From NCBI RefSeq assembly GCF_000012865.1, contig NC_007503.1:1302001-1366000 (forward strand): 64,000 nucleotides of DNA, written 5' to 3'. The notes beneath the pieces were generated by a model. The model worked only from the letters and a program-made list of their open reading frames with translations. It did not search any database and was not told the DNA's origin. This DNA is from Carboxydothermus hydrogenoformans Z-2901. GTDB lineage: Bacteria > Bacillota > Z-2901 > Carboxydothermales > Carboxydothermaceae. This document shows, in pieces, positions 25,566-34,452 of this stretch. Every line of letters begins with the position of its first letter. Positions within the stretch are counted from its first letter, which is position 1. The translations under genes were made by a program, and so were the position numbers.

Positions 25566-25596
25566 AAAACGAAAAAGGCTTAACCTTTTTCGTTTT
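25566..25596 (-). terminator. Terminator at the end of coaBC
   Basis: AAAACGAAAAAGG and CCTTTTTCGTTTT form a perfect 13-bp stem with a five-base loop, followed by T-rich sequence on the minus strand. The coaBC stop codon (25580-25582) lies in the loop. Since priA starts only about 25 bases farther on, termination is probably partial or a promoter overlaps the structure. Confidence 0.65.
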
Positions 25597-26779
25597 GTTT
25601 ATTTAAGTACTTTTCCCCTATTAACCGGGCAAGTTTTTGGGCAACAATTTTTTTGGATGCCCGGGGAATTAAGATTTTTTCACCATCCCTGGTGTAAACT
25701 ACAATTTCATTTTCTTCCGAATCAAACCCTATATCAGTCCTGGAAACATCATTAGCTGCAATCATATCAAGATTTTTTTCTAAAAGCTTTTTTGTTGCGT
25801 AATTTTCCAGGTCATGGGTTTGCGCAGCGAAACCCACCAAAAACTGATCCACCTTCCGCTCTCCCAAGCTTTTTAAAATATCTTTGGTTTTAATTAAATC
25901 AATGGTAAGAGAATTTTTTTTCGGTAGTTTTTGTTGAAACTTTTCTTTGGGCGTATAATCTGCTACCGCAGCCGCTTTAACTACGATCTGCACTTTTTCA
26001 AATAACTCATCAACCCTTTGGGCCATTTCCTCGGTAGTTTCAACGGAAATGAAGTTAACACCCGTTGGCGGTGCTAAACTTACCGGACCCGAAACTAAAT
26101 AGACTTCAGCCCCCAGATTTCTAAAAGCTTCAGCTAAAGCAAACCCCATCTTCCCAGAACTTTTATTAGTAATAAACCGGACAGGATCAATATACTCCCG
26201 GGTAGGTCCCGCCGTTACCAAAACTTTTATGCCTCTTAAAATTTTCTCCTGTAACAACTTTTCAACCTCAGCTATAATTTCCGGAATATCGGGAAGTCGA
26301 CCCGGCCCCACATGACCGCAGGCAAGACTGCCGGAATCAGGCTCCAAGATATTAAAACCATGAGCAACTAATCGGTTAAGATTTTCCTGCACAATACTGT
26401 TTTGATACATACGGGTATTCATTGCCGGGCAAATTAAAACAGGACAGTTTTTAGCGGCAACAATGGTGGTAAGCAAATCATCGGCAATGCCATTAGCTAT
26501 TTTCCCAATAATGTTAGCGGTTGCCGGAGCAATTAAAATTAAGTCCGCTTCATCAGTAAGGGATATATGCAAAATGGGATCCGCTTCAGTAAAAATTTCC
26601 TTTAATACTTTATTACCGGTAACAGTGGCCAGTGATAGGGAAGTAACAAAGTTTTCTGCTCCTGCAGTTAATACGGGAAAAACTTGGTACCCTCTCTTGG
26701 TTAACTCCCGGGCCAACTCTACCGTTTTATATGCGGCAATTCCGCCGGAAATTCCCAAGATTATTTTGCCCTCAGACAC
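25580..26779 (-). CDS. coaBC: Bifunctional phosphopantothenoylcysteine decarboxylase/synthase
   Basis: CoaBC makes 4'-phosphopantetheine from phosphopantothenate, cysteine and CTP. The 399-residue fusion has a flavin-dependent CoaC domain (1-190) with ISGGIAAYK, IIGKIANGIADDLL and PAMNTRMY. The CoaB domain (190-399) has TAGPTREYIDPVRFI, NKSSGKMGFA and the KKLLEKNLDMIAAND stretch. The start is GTG 26777-26779. It follows rpoZ by 16 bases, the order found in Bacillus. coaD, the next step, is near 4 kb in this window. Confidence 0.96.
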   Translation of the reverse strand: MSEGKIILGISGGIAAYKTVELARELTKRGYQVFPVLTAGAENFVTSLSLATVTGNKVLKEIFTEADPILHISLTDEADLILIAPATANIIGKIANGIADDLLTTIVAAKNCPVLICPAMNTRMYQNSIVQENLNRLVAHGFNILEPDSGSLACGHVGPGRLPDIPEIIAEVEKLLQEKILRGIKVLVTAGPTREYIDPVRFITNKSSGKMGFALAEAFRNLGAEVYLVSGPVSLAPPTGVNFISVETTEEMAQRVDELFEKVQIVVKAAAVADYTPKEKFQQKLPKKNSLTIDLIKTKDILKSLGERKVDQFLVGFAAQTHDLENYATKKLLEKNLDMIAANDVSRTDIGFDSEENEIVVYTRDGEKILIPRASKKIVAQKLARLIGEKYLNKQNEKG

Positions 26780-26795
26780 GAAAACTTGGGCCTCC

Positions 26796-27005
26796 TTATT
26801 TATTTTGGGATGATTTAAGCCGCTGGTAGGTGATTAAATCGTTGCCGATTTCGTGTAAAGCAATGGTCACGGGTTTATTGGAAATATGTTTTAATTTACT
26901 TGATTCTCCAGCAGTAATTTGCCTGGCCCTTTTGGCTGTTGCTACCACTAACGTATACCGGCTATCCGCTTTTTTCATTAAAATATCTAAAGAAGGCTGG
27001 TTCAT
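26796..27005 (-). CDS. rpoZ: RNA polymerase omega subunit
   Basis: Omega assists assembly and stability of RNA polymerase by binding the beta-prime subunit. The 69-residue protein has the short family core: SLDILMKKADSRYTLVVATAKRARQI near the N-terminus and KPVTIALHEI. The length is typical of Firmicute omega. Its start overlaps the gmk stop by four bases, and coaBC follows, giving the conserved gmk-rpoZ-coaBC block. Confidence 0.94.
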   Translation of the reverse strand: MNQPSLDILMKKADSRYTLVVATAKRARQITAGESSKLKHISNKPVTIALHEIGNDLITYQRLKSSQNK

Positions 27006-27616
27006 CTTTCTAAAACACCTCCTTCAAGTAAAACCCGGTAATTTACTCTTTTGGGTTTTAATTTTTCCGCAGTTAATACCGCTTCTAAATCATTAACCGC
27101 TGTTTCGAGATCATCATTTAATATTAAATAATCATACCAATCACAGTTAGCAATTTCTTCCCAGGCCATTTGCATTCTTTTAACAATAATTTCCTCTTTA
27201 TCGGTACCTCTCTTCCGTAACCTTTCTTCCAGTATAGAAATGGAAGGGGGTAAAATAAAAACAAAAACACCCTCCGGGTAAGTTTTCTTCACTTGCCGGG
27301 CTCCTTTTATATCAATTTCTAAGATCACATCCTGTCCGCGCGCTAAAGCTTCAAATACAGGCTTTTTCGGTGTTCCATAATAATTTCCATAAACATCGGC
27401 CCACTCGAGAAATTCATCGTTTGCAATCATTTTCTCAAATTGTTGTCGATCAATAAAATAGTAATGAACCCCGTCAATTTCTCCCACTCTTTTTTCGCGG
27501 GTTGTTGCAGAAATAGAATAAAAGAGGTTTGGATTTCTTTTCCGAATTTCCTGGCAAATAGTACCTTTTCCTGCCCCCGAAGGTCCCGAAACTACCACCA
27601 GCATTCCTTTATGCAT
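27002..27616 (-). CDS. gmk: Guanylate kinase
   Basis: Gmk phosphorylates GMP to GDP in purine nucleotide synthesis and recycling. The 204-residue protein has the P-loop GPSGAGKGT at residues 11-19, SATTREKRVGEIDGVHYYF for GMP binding and EWADVYGNYYGT. The ATG 27614-27616 is preceded by GGAGAAG. It lies between remA and rpoZ, as in Bacillus. Confidence 0.97.
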   Translation of the reverse strand: MHKGMLVVVSGPSGAGKGTICQEIRKRNPNLFYSISATTREKRVGEIDGVHYYFIDRQQFEKMIANDEFLEWADVYGNYYGTPKKPVFEALARGQDVILEIDIKGARQVKKTYPEGVFVFILPPSISILEERLRKRGTDKEEIIVKRMQMAWEEIANCDWYDYLILNDDLETAVNDLEAVLTAEKLKPKRVNYRVLLEGGVLER

Positions 27617-27632
27617 AACTTCTCCTTCTCTG

Positions 27633-27896
27633 TTAAAAATTTTCCTCTTGATTTTCTTTCGTATTAAGGCGATGGGCTACCGTTTCCGGCTGAACCGCTG
27701 ATAAGATAACATGATCGCTGTCCATAATTATAACCGCCCGGGTTCTTCTACCATATGTAGCATCTATTAACATCCCTTTATCCCTTGCCTCGGAAATAAT
27801 CCTTTTAATTGGTGCGGATTCCGGGCTGACAATAGAAATAATGCGATTCGCCGAAACAATATTACCAAACCCAATGTTAATAAACTTTATTTCCAC
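27633..27896 (-). CDS. remA: Extracellular matrix regulator RemA-like (DUF370)
   Basis: RemA is a small DNA-binding protein; in Bacillus subtilis it activates biofilm matrix and osmoprotection genes and forms oligomers that wrap DNA. The 87-residue protein shows [21 protein letters not shown] and [12 protein letters not shown], conserved in DUF370. I prefer GTG 27894-27896 as start because AGGAGG lies six bases upstream; TTG one codon earlier is too close. The yicC-remA-gmk order is conserved. No matrix operon is visible here, so its targets in this organism are unknown. Confidence 0.9.
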   Translation of the reverse strand: MEIKFINIGFGNIVSANRIISIVSPESAPIKRIISEARDKGMLIDATYGRRTRAVIIMDSDHVILSAVQPETVAHRLNTKENQEENF

Positions 27897-27909
27897 CAAA
27901 TTCCCTCCT

Positions 27910-28776
27910 TTACTCTATATTTTGAACTTGTTCTCTGATTTTTTCAAGTTCACTTTTTAAATTTACCACTTTTGTAGAAATAAAAAGGTCATTGGCTTTC
28001 GCACCAATAGTATTAGTTTCTCTAAACATCTCCTGCACAATAAAATCTAACTTTTTACCGATAGGTCCAGAATCATGGATAACCTCTAAAAAAGCTGTGA
28101 TATGGCTTTTTAACCTGGTAATCTCTTCATCAATGCTTACCTTATCGGCATATAAAAGTACTTCCTGCAAGATCCTTTCCTCGGGTATACCTAAATTTCC
28201 CAAATCCTTTAACCGGTTTAAAAGTTTTTCCCGGTATTCTTTGGGAATTTCCGGCGCCCGACTTTCTATTTCCGTTACCAGGTTTTTAATCACGGTTACT
28301 TTCTGGCTAATATCATCTTGCAGGCGCTTGCCTTCATCCCAGCGCATAGCAATAAATTTCCCCAGGGCTTCATTTAAAGGAACTAAAAAGTAATTCCAGA
28401 TCTCCTCTTCATCAAATTGCGGTTCGGCTATTTTAAAAATATCCGGTAGCAGTAAAAGGTCTTCAATCTCAATATCCGCCTTAATCCCCAAAGCTTCACC
28501 TATTTTTTGCAATTCTTTGTAATATTCATAGACTAAATTTTCATCAATTTTAACATTTTTGCTTAATGCTTCCTCTACTGTAACGTAAAGATCAATCTTA
28601 CCCCGATAAACCTTGCTTTGCACAACCTTTTTTATCTTATCCTCAAGAAAAAAATAACGACGGGGAAGTTTAACATTTATTTCCAGATATTTATGATTTA
28701 CTCCTTTTAGCTCTATTAAAATTCTCCCGAACTCTGAAATGCTCTCAGCCCGTCCATATCCGGTCATGCTTTGCAT
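27910..28776 (-). CDS. yicC: YicC/YloC-family endoribonuclease
   Basis: YicC-family proteins are endoribonucleases; Escherichia coli YicC takes part in decay of the sRNA RyhB, and Bacillus YloC has similar activity. The 288-residue protein begins [11 protein letters not shown], the YicC N-terminal signature, and ends with the DUF1732 region containing [32 protein letters not shown] and [19 protein letters not shown] 28774-28776 has AGGGG upstream. It is the first gene of the yicC-remA-gmk-rpoZ-coaBC block and follows the aminotransferase gene by 13 bases. Confidence 0.93.
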   Translation of the reverse strand: MQSMTGYGRAESISEFGRILIELKGVNHKYLEINVKLPRRYFFLEDKIKKVVQSKVYRGKIDLYVTVEEALSKNVKIDENLVYEYYKELQKIGEALGIKADIEIEDLLLLPDIFKIAEPQFDEEEIWNYFLVPLNEALGKFIAMRWDEGKRLQDDISQKVTVIKNLVTEIESRAPEIPKEYREKLLNRLKDLGNLGIPEERILQEVLLYADKVSIDEEITRLKSHITAFLEVIHDSGPIGKKLDFIVQEMFRETNTIGAKANDLFISTKVVNLKSELEKIREQVQNIE

Positions 28777-28789
28777 TTTTCTACAACCC

Positions 28790-29968
28790 CTACTCTAAGT
28801 TTTTTAAAAAGGTCTCTAAACGCTTTAAACCTTCTTTTAAATCCGCTAAACTCAAAGCATAAGAAAGGCGGACAAAGCGATCATCACCAAATGCAATTCC
28901 CGGAACCATTGCTACTAAGTAGTACTCTAACATAATTTCCGCAAAATCGATACTGGTATTTATTATTTTTCCTGAATGTTTTTTCCCAAAACAGTTATCA
29001 ATCCGCGGAAAAACATAAAAAGCTCCTGCAGGTTCAATTACCTTTAGCTTTAATTCCTGAAGTCTACTTACCACAAAATCCCTGCGTTTTTTAAATTCCT
29101 GCACCATCTTTTCAACGCTATCATCTTCAATGGTTAAAGCAGCTAAAGCCCCCCATTGAGCAAAGGAGGTCGGATTTGACGTCTGGTGACTTTGAAGTTC
29201 AATAAGTTTGGCGGCGTACTGTCTAGATGCAGCCACATACCCTAAGCGCCACCCGGTCATACTATGGCTTTTCGAAAAACCGTTGACAATAAAAGTTTTT
29301 TCCTTCAATTCGGGGTTGGCAGCTACAAAACTAATTGGCTTTTCGGAAAAATATATCCGTTCGTAAATTTCATCAGCAATAATCAAAATTTCTCTGTCTT
29401 TTAGCAACCGTCCGAGGCTTTTAAGTTCATCAAAGCTGTATACTACTCCGGTAGGATTAGAAGGAGAATTAATAATTATTGCTTTAGTCCGATTGTTAAG
29501 GTAATTTATTAGTTTATCCGGTGCCAGCTTAAAATTTTCCCCAGTAGGTACCAAAATTGGTACTCCACCGGCCAGTTTGACCTGCTCTACATAGCTTACC
29601 CAATAAGGCACAGGGATAATTACTTCATCGCCGGGATTTAAAATTACTTGGAAAATATTATACAATCCGTGCTTTGCACCACAGGTAACCACTACTTCCT
29701 GGTCTTCATAATTTACACCGGTTCTTTGGGTTAAATATTCGGCTATTTTTTTTCTTAACTCCGGAATGCCACCTACCGGTGTGTACTTCGTTTTTCCCTG
29801 CCGTAAAGCATTAATTGCCGCTTCTTTAATGTATTCAGGTGTATCAAAGTCAGGTTCTCCCACCCCGAAATTAATCACTTTCTTTCCCTGCTTAATAAGT
29901 TCCTTAGCTTTTTTGTCAATGGCTAAAGTAGGCGATTCGCCAATTTGTAAGGCCCTCTCTGAAAACAT
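28790..29968 (-). CDS. Aspartate aminotransferase, class I
   Basis: This PLP enzyme of fold type I probably transfers the amino group of aspartate to 2-oxoglutarate. In 392 residues it has FGVGEPDFDTP, SPSNPTGVVY, the ADEIYERI cofactor Asp region, and NGFSKSHSMTGWRLGY with the PLP-binding Lys. I place the start at ATG 29966-29968, since GGGGGGAT lies directly upstream; the frame is open 22 codons more, into the terminator hairpin, and that part is not conserved. It follows dapL, a paralogue of the same fold. Substrate specificity among aspartate, aromatic and other amino acids cannot be settled from sequence. Confidence 0.88.
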   Translation of the reverse strand: MFSERALQIGESPTLAIDKKAKELIKQGKKVINFGVGEPDFDTPEYIKEAAINALRQGKTKYTPVGGIPELRKKIAEYLTQRTGVNYEDQEVVVTCGAKHGLYNIFQVILNPGDEVIIPVPYWVSYVEQVKLAGGVPILVPTGENFKLAPDKLINYLNNRTKAIIINSPSNPTGVVYSFDELKSLGRLLKDREILIIADEIYERIYFSEKPISFVAANPELKEKTFIVNGFSKSHSMTGWRLGYVAASRQYAAKLIELQSHQTSNPTSFAQWGALAALTIEDDSVEKMVQEFKKRRDFVVSRLQELKLKVIEPAGAFYVFPRIDNCFGKKHSGKIINTSIDFAEIMLEYYLVAMVPGIAFGDDRFVRLSYALSLADLKEGLKRLETFLKNLE

Positions 29969-29995
29969 CTTTATCCCCCCCGAGTCAATCTCAAG

Positions 29996-30030
29996 AAAAA
30001 AGTCCACTCCCTCAAAACTGAGGGATGGAC
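29996..30030 (-). terminator. Terminator between dapL and aspartate aminotransferase gene
   Basis: GTCCATCCCTCA and TGAGGGAGTGGAC form a 12-bp stem with one bulged base and a GTTT-type loop, followed by six T residues on the minus strand. It begins seven bases after the dapL stop. The next gene starts only 28 bases later, so either read-through is regulated or a promoter lies very close. Confidence 0.8.
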
Positions 30031-30036
30031 GCATAG

Positions 30037-31209
30037 TTAGAACTCAACCTTACCCAAGTGTTGCTCAATTCTTTGCAAAGCTTCTTTTAATCTTGAAGTT
30101 GGTATAGTTAAAGAAATTCGAAAATAACCTTCACCGTTTGTTCCATAGCCATTTCCTGGAGTTATGACAACCCCAGCTTTTTCAATTAAGTATTCCGCAA
30201 AACTCGCCGACGTAAATCCTTTGGGAACCGGAGCCCAAATATAAAAAGTCCCCTTGGGTTTACTTAAATTCCACCCTAATTTATTTAAAGTTTCAATTAC
30301 CAAATCCCGTCTTTGGGCATAAAGGTCACATAATTCCTTTACCACATCCTGAGGTCCTTCTAATGCTTTGATTCCTGCATATTGGATAGCTTGAAATACT
30401 CCGGAATCAATATTTGACTTTAACCGCCCCAAAGCATCTATTGCTTTTGCATTTCCTACAGCCCAGCCAATCCGCCAACCGGTCATGTTGTAGGTCTTCG
30501 ATAAAGAATGAAATTCAATACCTACATCTTTGGCTCCCTTTACTTCTAAAAAGCTCGGAGCTCGATACCCATCAAAGGTAATTTCCGAATAAGCGGCGTC
30601 ATGACACACTAAAATTTCATATTTTTTGGCAAAATGAACCACTTTTTCAAAAAATCCCAGGTCAGCAACTGCACCGGTAGGATTGTTGGGGTAATTTATG
30701 AACATTAATTTAGCCTTGCGTGCAACCTCTTCGGGAATACTGTCAAGGTCCGGTAAAAACCCATTTTCAGGCTTTAATGGCATTTTATATGTAGTACCAC
30801 CAGCTAATATCGTCCCACCCTCATACACCGGGTATCCCGGGTCAGGAACCAAAACTAAATCTCCGGGATCAACATAACACCAGGAAATATGCGCTATTCC
30901 TTCTTTTGAACCCAGGAGGGAAACTACTTCTGTCTTTGGATCTAACTCAACCCCAAATCTCCGTGCATACCAGGCAGCAACCGCTTGTCTGTAAGAAAGC
31001 ATTCCAACCGAAGAGGGGTACTGGTGATTTTCCGGGTTTTGGGCTGCAAGGTAAAGTTCCTCAATAATGTGCTTTGGAGTAGGGGTATCCGGGTCACCAA
31101 TCCCAAGGCTTATTACATCAACTCCTGCCTCTTTTTTTTCAGCAATTAATCTTTCAATTCGCGCAAACAAGTAGGGAGGTAAATTTCTAACTCTTGTAGC
31201 TTCTAACAT
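30037..31209 (-). CDS. dapL: LL-diaminopimelate aminotransferase
   Basis: DapL converts tetrahydrodipicolinate directly to LL-diaminopimelate using glutamate, a short route to lysine and peptidoglycan precursors. The 390-residue fold type I PLP enzyme shows [31 protein letters not shown] and the PLP Lys in [17 protein letters not shown]. Its location directly after dapF (which uses LL-DAP) strongly supports this over a generic aminotransferase. ATG 31207-31209 has AAAGGGG upstream. Confidence 0.9.
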
Positions 31210-31242
31210 TTGCCATCCCCTTTCCCAAGTGTTTTTATTAAA

Positions 31243-32067
31243 TTATAAAAAATATTCTCCCTTAAATACTATTTCAGCGGGACCAGTCATATAAACGCTT
31301 TCCCCAAAAACCCAGTTAATAAACAAACTGCCACCGGGTAAAACAACTTCAACATCTTCCTGCAAATGGCCAAGAATACGTCCTGCCACTACAACCGCCG
31401 AAGCACCGGTACCGCAGGCAAGAGTAGCACCAGCACCTCTTTCCCAAACAAAAACTTTTACTTTCGCTGGACTCAAAATTTCTACGAATTCTACATTTGT
31501 TTTCCGCGGGAATAGCGGATGGGTTTCAATTAATGGACCATATTTTTCTAATTCAATTTTAGCTAAAGAATCAACAAAGATTACCGCATGGGGGTTACCC
31601 ATAGATACCGCTGTGAAATAGAATTTTTGACCTAATACTTCAAGGGGAATATTAACCGGTTCTTCCTCCACCGCTACGGGAATCTCCTGCGGTTTTAGTA
31701 TTGGCCGGCCCATATCAACCCGTACCATATTGTTCTCCAAAACTTCTGGTTTAATAATACCAGCCAAAGTTTCCACCTCTAATTGCTTCTTGGCCGGATT
31801 ATATTTTTCAACATAATAGCGAGCTACACACCGAATCGCATTTCCACACATTTCTGCTTCGCTACCGTCGGAGTTAATTATCCTCATCTTAAAATCCGCT
31901 TTCTCGGACGGAAGCAACAAAACTAAACCATCGGCTCCAATACCAAATCGCCGATCACAAATTTTTTTAGCTAAGTCGGAAAGATTTTTATTTACTAAGT
32001 TCTGGTTTTTTATTTCATCAACCACTACAAAATCGTTTCCCAATCCGTGCATTTTTAAAAACTCCAT
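31243..32067 (-). CDS. dapF: Diaminopimelate epimerase
   Basis: DapF interconverts LL- and meso-diaminopimelate, the latter being the peptidoglycan cross-link residue and the lysine precursor. The 274-residue protein begins MEFLKMHGLGNDFVVVD; both catalytic cysteines are seen, in AEMCGNAIRC and in LACGTGASAV. The start ATG 32065-32067 has AGGAGG upstream; the frame is open farther to 32127 but that extension is not conserved. It is divergent from rqcH and heads a dapF-dapL unit. Confidence 0.96.
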   Translation of the reverse strand: MEFLKMHGLGNDFVVVDEIKNQNLVNKNLSDLAKKICDRRFGIGADGLVLLLPSEKADFKMRIINSDGSEAEMCGNAIRCVARYYVEKYNPAKKQLEVETLAGIIKPEVLENNMVRVDMGRPILKPQEIPVAVEEEPVNIPLEVLGQKFYFTAVSMGNPHAVIFVDSLAKIELEKYGPLIETHPLFPRKTNVEFVEILSPAKVKVFVWERGAGATLACGTGASAVVVAGRILGHLQEDVEVVLPGGSLFINWVFGESVYMTGPAEIVFKGEYFL

Positions 32068-32097
32068 TGTCAACCTCCTAAAAAATCCATTTTTTTT

Positions 32098-32127
32098 ATA
32101 ATAAATTTTTTTATATTTATTCGTCAA
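32098..32127 (-). promoter_or_regulatory. Putative promoter of dapF-dapL
   Basis: On the minus strand TTGACG (32122-32127) and TATTAT (32098-32103) are separated by 18 bases, about 30 bases upstream of dapF. The matches are good (five of six each) though the region is AT-rich. Confidence 0.5.
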
Positions 32128-32155
32128 CCTCGCTATTTCAAGAAAAACTGTATAC

Positions 32156-32184
32156 TTGCCAATAAGAAAAAATATCGTTACGAT
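32156..32184 (+). promoter_or_regulatory. Putative promoter of rqcH
   Basis: TTGCCA (32156-32161) and TACGAT (32179-32184) are spaced by 17 bases on the plus strand, about 20 bases upstream of the rqcH start codon. The leader would be short, just enough for the GGGAGG site. Confidence 0.4.
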
Positions 32185-32203
32185 AGGATGGGAGGTAGGA
32201 GTT

Positions 32204-33955
32204 ATGAACTATCTTTTATTAAAAGCAGTGGTGGAAGAGTTATCACAAGCAATAATTGGCCATCGGGTAGACAGAATAGCGTTTACCGATAATTTATCAA
32301 TCTTAATAAATTTTTTTCACCCAAAAGAAAAAGAAAAATTTTTGTATCTTTCCGCTAATAATGATTTAGCTGCAATTTTTCTAACCAAAACCTTTTTTAC
32401 GTCTTCCAAAACTACTACTCCTTTTTTAAACAGTTGTCAAAACTTTCTCTTGGGGAAAAGGCTTTTTAAAATAAATTTAGAGCCCTGGGAACGGAATGTC
32501 TGTTTGGAGTTTTTGGACCCCAAAACCAATGATAAAGTGTATTTATTTGTTGAAATCATGGGTAAACACAGTAATCTTATCCTCGTTAATCACGACCAGA
32601 CAATTATTGATGGCATTAAACGTTATGGCGAAAACCAAAGCCGGTATCGGGAAGTCCTTCCCGGTAAACCATATATTCCCCCTCCCCAACCGGAAGTTTT
32701 ATTAATCCATCAGTTAACTTTGGAAAAATTTCAAACGCTTTTTTTGAAAAATCCTAATTTAACCTTGGGGGAAATTTTCAAAAAAAATATTGTTGGTCTT
32801 GGAAATTTGTTATTAAACGAGGTTTTTTTCCGCTGTAATTTAAACGTTAAAACCCCTAGCAGAGAATTAAGTTCAAAACAAATAGAAGATTTGTATTTTA
32901 CATTAATTTCTTTAACAAAGAAAGAACCAAAACCCGTTTTATATTATAAAGAAGGAATACCTTATTATCCGGCTCCCTTTGAATTTGCTTCATTAGAAAA
33001 CTTAGCAAAAAAACCCGGAACAGCCAACGAAGTATGTGAAGAATATTATTTATATTTCCGTGAACTACGAGAAATAGAGAACCTGAAAAATTCTCTCAGT
33101 GCTAAAGTTGCTAAAAAAATTAAAAACCTCCAGGAACGCATTAATGAATTAAAAGCCAAGGTTAAAGAATACAGTAATGCCGAGCAGTTTAAGAATTTTG
33201 GCGATCTACTCTTAACCTACAAGCAGCACATTACTAAAGGAAGTTCAATAGTAAAGCTTCCAAACTGGGACGGGCAGGAAGTAGAAATCCCATTAGATGC
33301 CGGAAAATCGGCGGTAGAAAATGCCGAATTTTACTATAAAAAATATCATAAAGCAAAAAATGGGCTTATTTCAGCCCAAAATCAGTTAAATTTCGCTCTG
33401 GAAGAGCTTGATTACTTCAAGACTGTTCAATTTCAGATTGATGACGCCCAAACTTTAGAAGTGTTAGAAGATATCAAGCAAGAGTTGGGTTTAGAAAATA
33501 ATATAAAAGTTAAAAAGGTAAAAGATAAACATCTGGACTTTTTAACCTTTACTACTTCATCGGGTTTAAAAGTTTTTGTAGGAAAAAGTAACCGGCAAAA
33601 CGATTATTTAACTTTTAAGGTAGCCAAAGACAACGATATTTGGCTTCATGCTAAAAATATTCCGGGAGCGCATGTTATATTAAAAACCGATGGCGAGCCA
33701 GATCAACAGTCGTTGCTGGAAGCTGCCGTTATAGCAGCCACTTTTAGCCGCGCCCGCTACGGCAAAAATATTCCGGTAGATTATACTTTGCGTAAACATG
33801 TCCAAAAACCAGCCGGAGCAAAACCGGGATTTGTAATATACCGTCAGGAAAAAACAATTTACGTTGACCCGGATCTATCACTACTTCATTTTCGACTTCC
33901 CGGCTTAACCACGGGAACTCCCTCAGCACAGAGAGGGCAGTTTTCCGGCAAATAA
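32204..33955 (+). CDS. rqcH: Ribosome quality control protein RqcH (NFACT family)
   Basis: RqcH binds stalled, peptidyl-tRNA-containing 50S subunits and adds C-terminal alanine tails that mark the protein for degradation. It was earlier annotated as fibronectin/fibrinogen-binding protein. The 583-residue product has the NFACT-N domain (LLLKAVVEELSQAIIGHRVDRI), a central HhH and long coiled coil near 300-330, and the C-terminal NFACT-R domain with NDIWLHAKNIPGAHVI. The ATG 32204 is chosen because GGGAGGTAGGAG lies directly upstream. The last 70 bases are antisense to the end of pyrE. Confidence 0.93.
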   Translation: MNYLLLKAVVEELSQAIIGHRVDRIAFTDNLSILINFFHPKEKEKFLYLSANNDLAAIFLTKTFFTSSKTTTPFLNSCQNFLLGKRLFKINLEPWERNVCLEFLDPKTNDKVYLFVEIMGKHSNLILVNHDQTIIDGIKRYGENQSRYREVLPGKPYIPPPQPEVLLIHQLTLEKFQTLFLKNPNLTLGEIFKKNIVGLGNLLLNEVFFRCNLNVKTPSRELSSKQIEDLYFTLISLTKKEPKPVLYYKEGIPYYPAPFEFASLENLAKKPGTANEVCEEYYLYFRELREIENLKNSLSAKVAKKIKNLQERINELKAKVKEYSNAEQFKNFGDLLLTYKQHITKGSSIVKLPNWDGQEVEIPLDAGKSAVENAEFYYKKYHKAKNGLISAQNQLNFALEELDYFKTVQFQIDDAQTLEVLEDIKQELGLENNIKVKKVKDKHLDFLTFTTSSGLKVFVGKSNRQNDYLTFKVAKDNDIWLHAKNIPGAHVILKTDGEPDQQSLLEAAVIAATFSRARYGKNIPVDYTLRKHVQKPAGAKPGFVIYRQEKTIYVDPDLSLLHFRLPGLTTGTPSAQRGQFSGK

Positions 33956-34452
33956 GTTTCTACATTTACCTTTAATAACGGGTAAAAAGGAACGCCAAAA
34001 TCTACCTTGCCGCCGCTGCGGTCTACCAGGGAAGCTACCGCTACCACTTCACCACCCATGCTCTGCACTAAATCCATCACTTCCCTGGTGGATCCGCCGG
34101 TAGTAACCACATCTTCAACAACTATAACTTTGTCATCAGGTTTTACCGTAAAACCTCGCCGAAGCCGCATTTGGCCCTCTTCCCTTTCGGCAAAAAATGC
34201 TTTGACCTTTAACGCCCTGGCCATTTCGTAAGCCAAAATAATGCCCCCAATTGCCGGGCCGATTACAAGATTAGCTTCTATTTTATCAGCTCTAAGCTTT
34301 TGAGCAAGGGTTTCACATAGCATCTCAGCAATTTCCGGCTCTGCAGTTAATAATGCACACTGGAAATATTTATTGCTGTGCAATCCTGATGACAATTTAA
34401 AGTGCCCTTCTAAAAGCGCTTTCTTTTCTAAAAATAACTTATAAAGATCCAT
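33886..34452 (-). CDS. pyrE: Orotate phosphoribosyltransferase
   Basis: PyrE joins orotate and PRPP to form orotidine 5'-phosphate. The 188-residue protein has FKLSSGLHSNKYFQC, NLVIGPAIGGIILAYE and the PRPP-binding VVEDVVTTGGSTRE. The C-terminal LPENCPLCAEGVPVVKPGSR with a CPLC pair is typical of the clostridial type. I choose ATG 34450-34452, overlapping the pyrF end by 14 bases and preceded by GGAAGGTG. The open frame continues 33 codons upstream within pyrF but is not conserved. It is the last gene of the pyr operon. Confidence 0.96.
   Translation of the reverse strand: MDLYKLFLEKKALLEGHFKLSSGLHSNKYFQCALLTAEPEIAEMLCETLAQKLRADKIEANLVIGPAIGGIILAYEMARALKVKAFFAEREEGQMRLRRGFTVKPDDKVIVVEDVVTTGGSTREVMDLVQSMGGEVVAVASLVDRSGGKVDFGVPFYPLLKVNVETYLPENCPLCAEGVPVVKPGSRK

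Noticed and set aside
28790-31209. Possibility that the two adjacent aminotransferases are a tandem duplication
   Set aside because: They share the fold and the PLP-site motif, but overall sequences differ widely and fit separate subfamilies, so a recent duplication is not supported.
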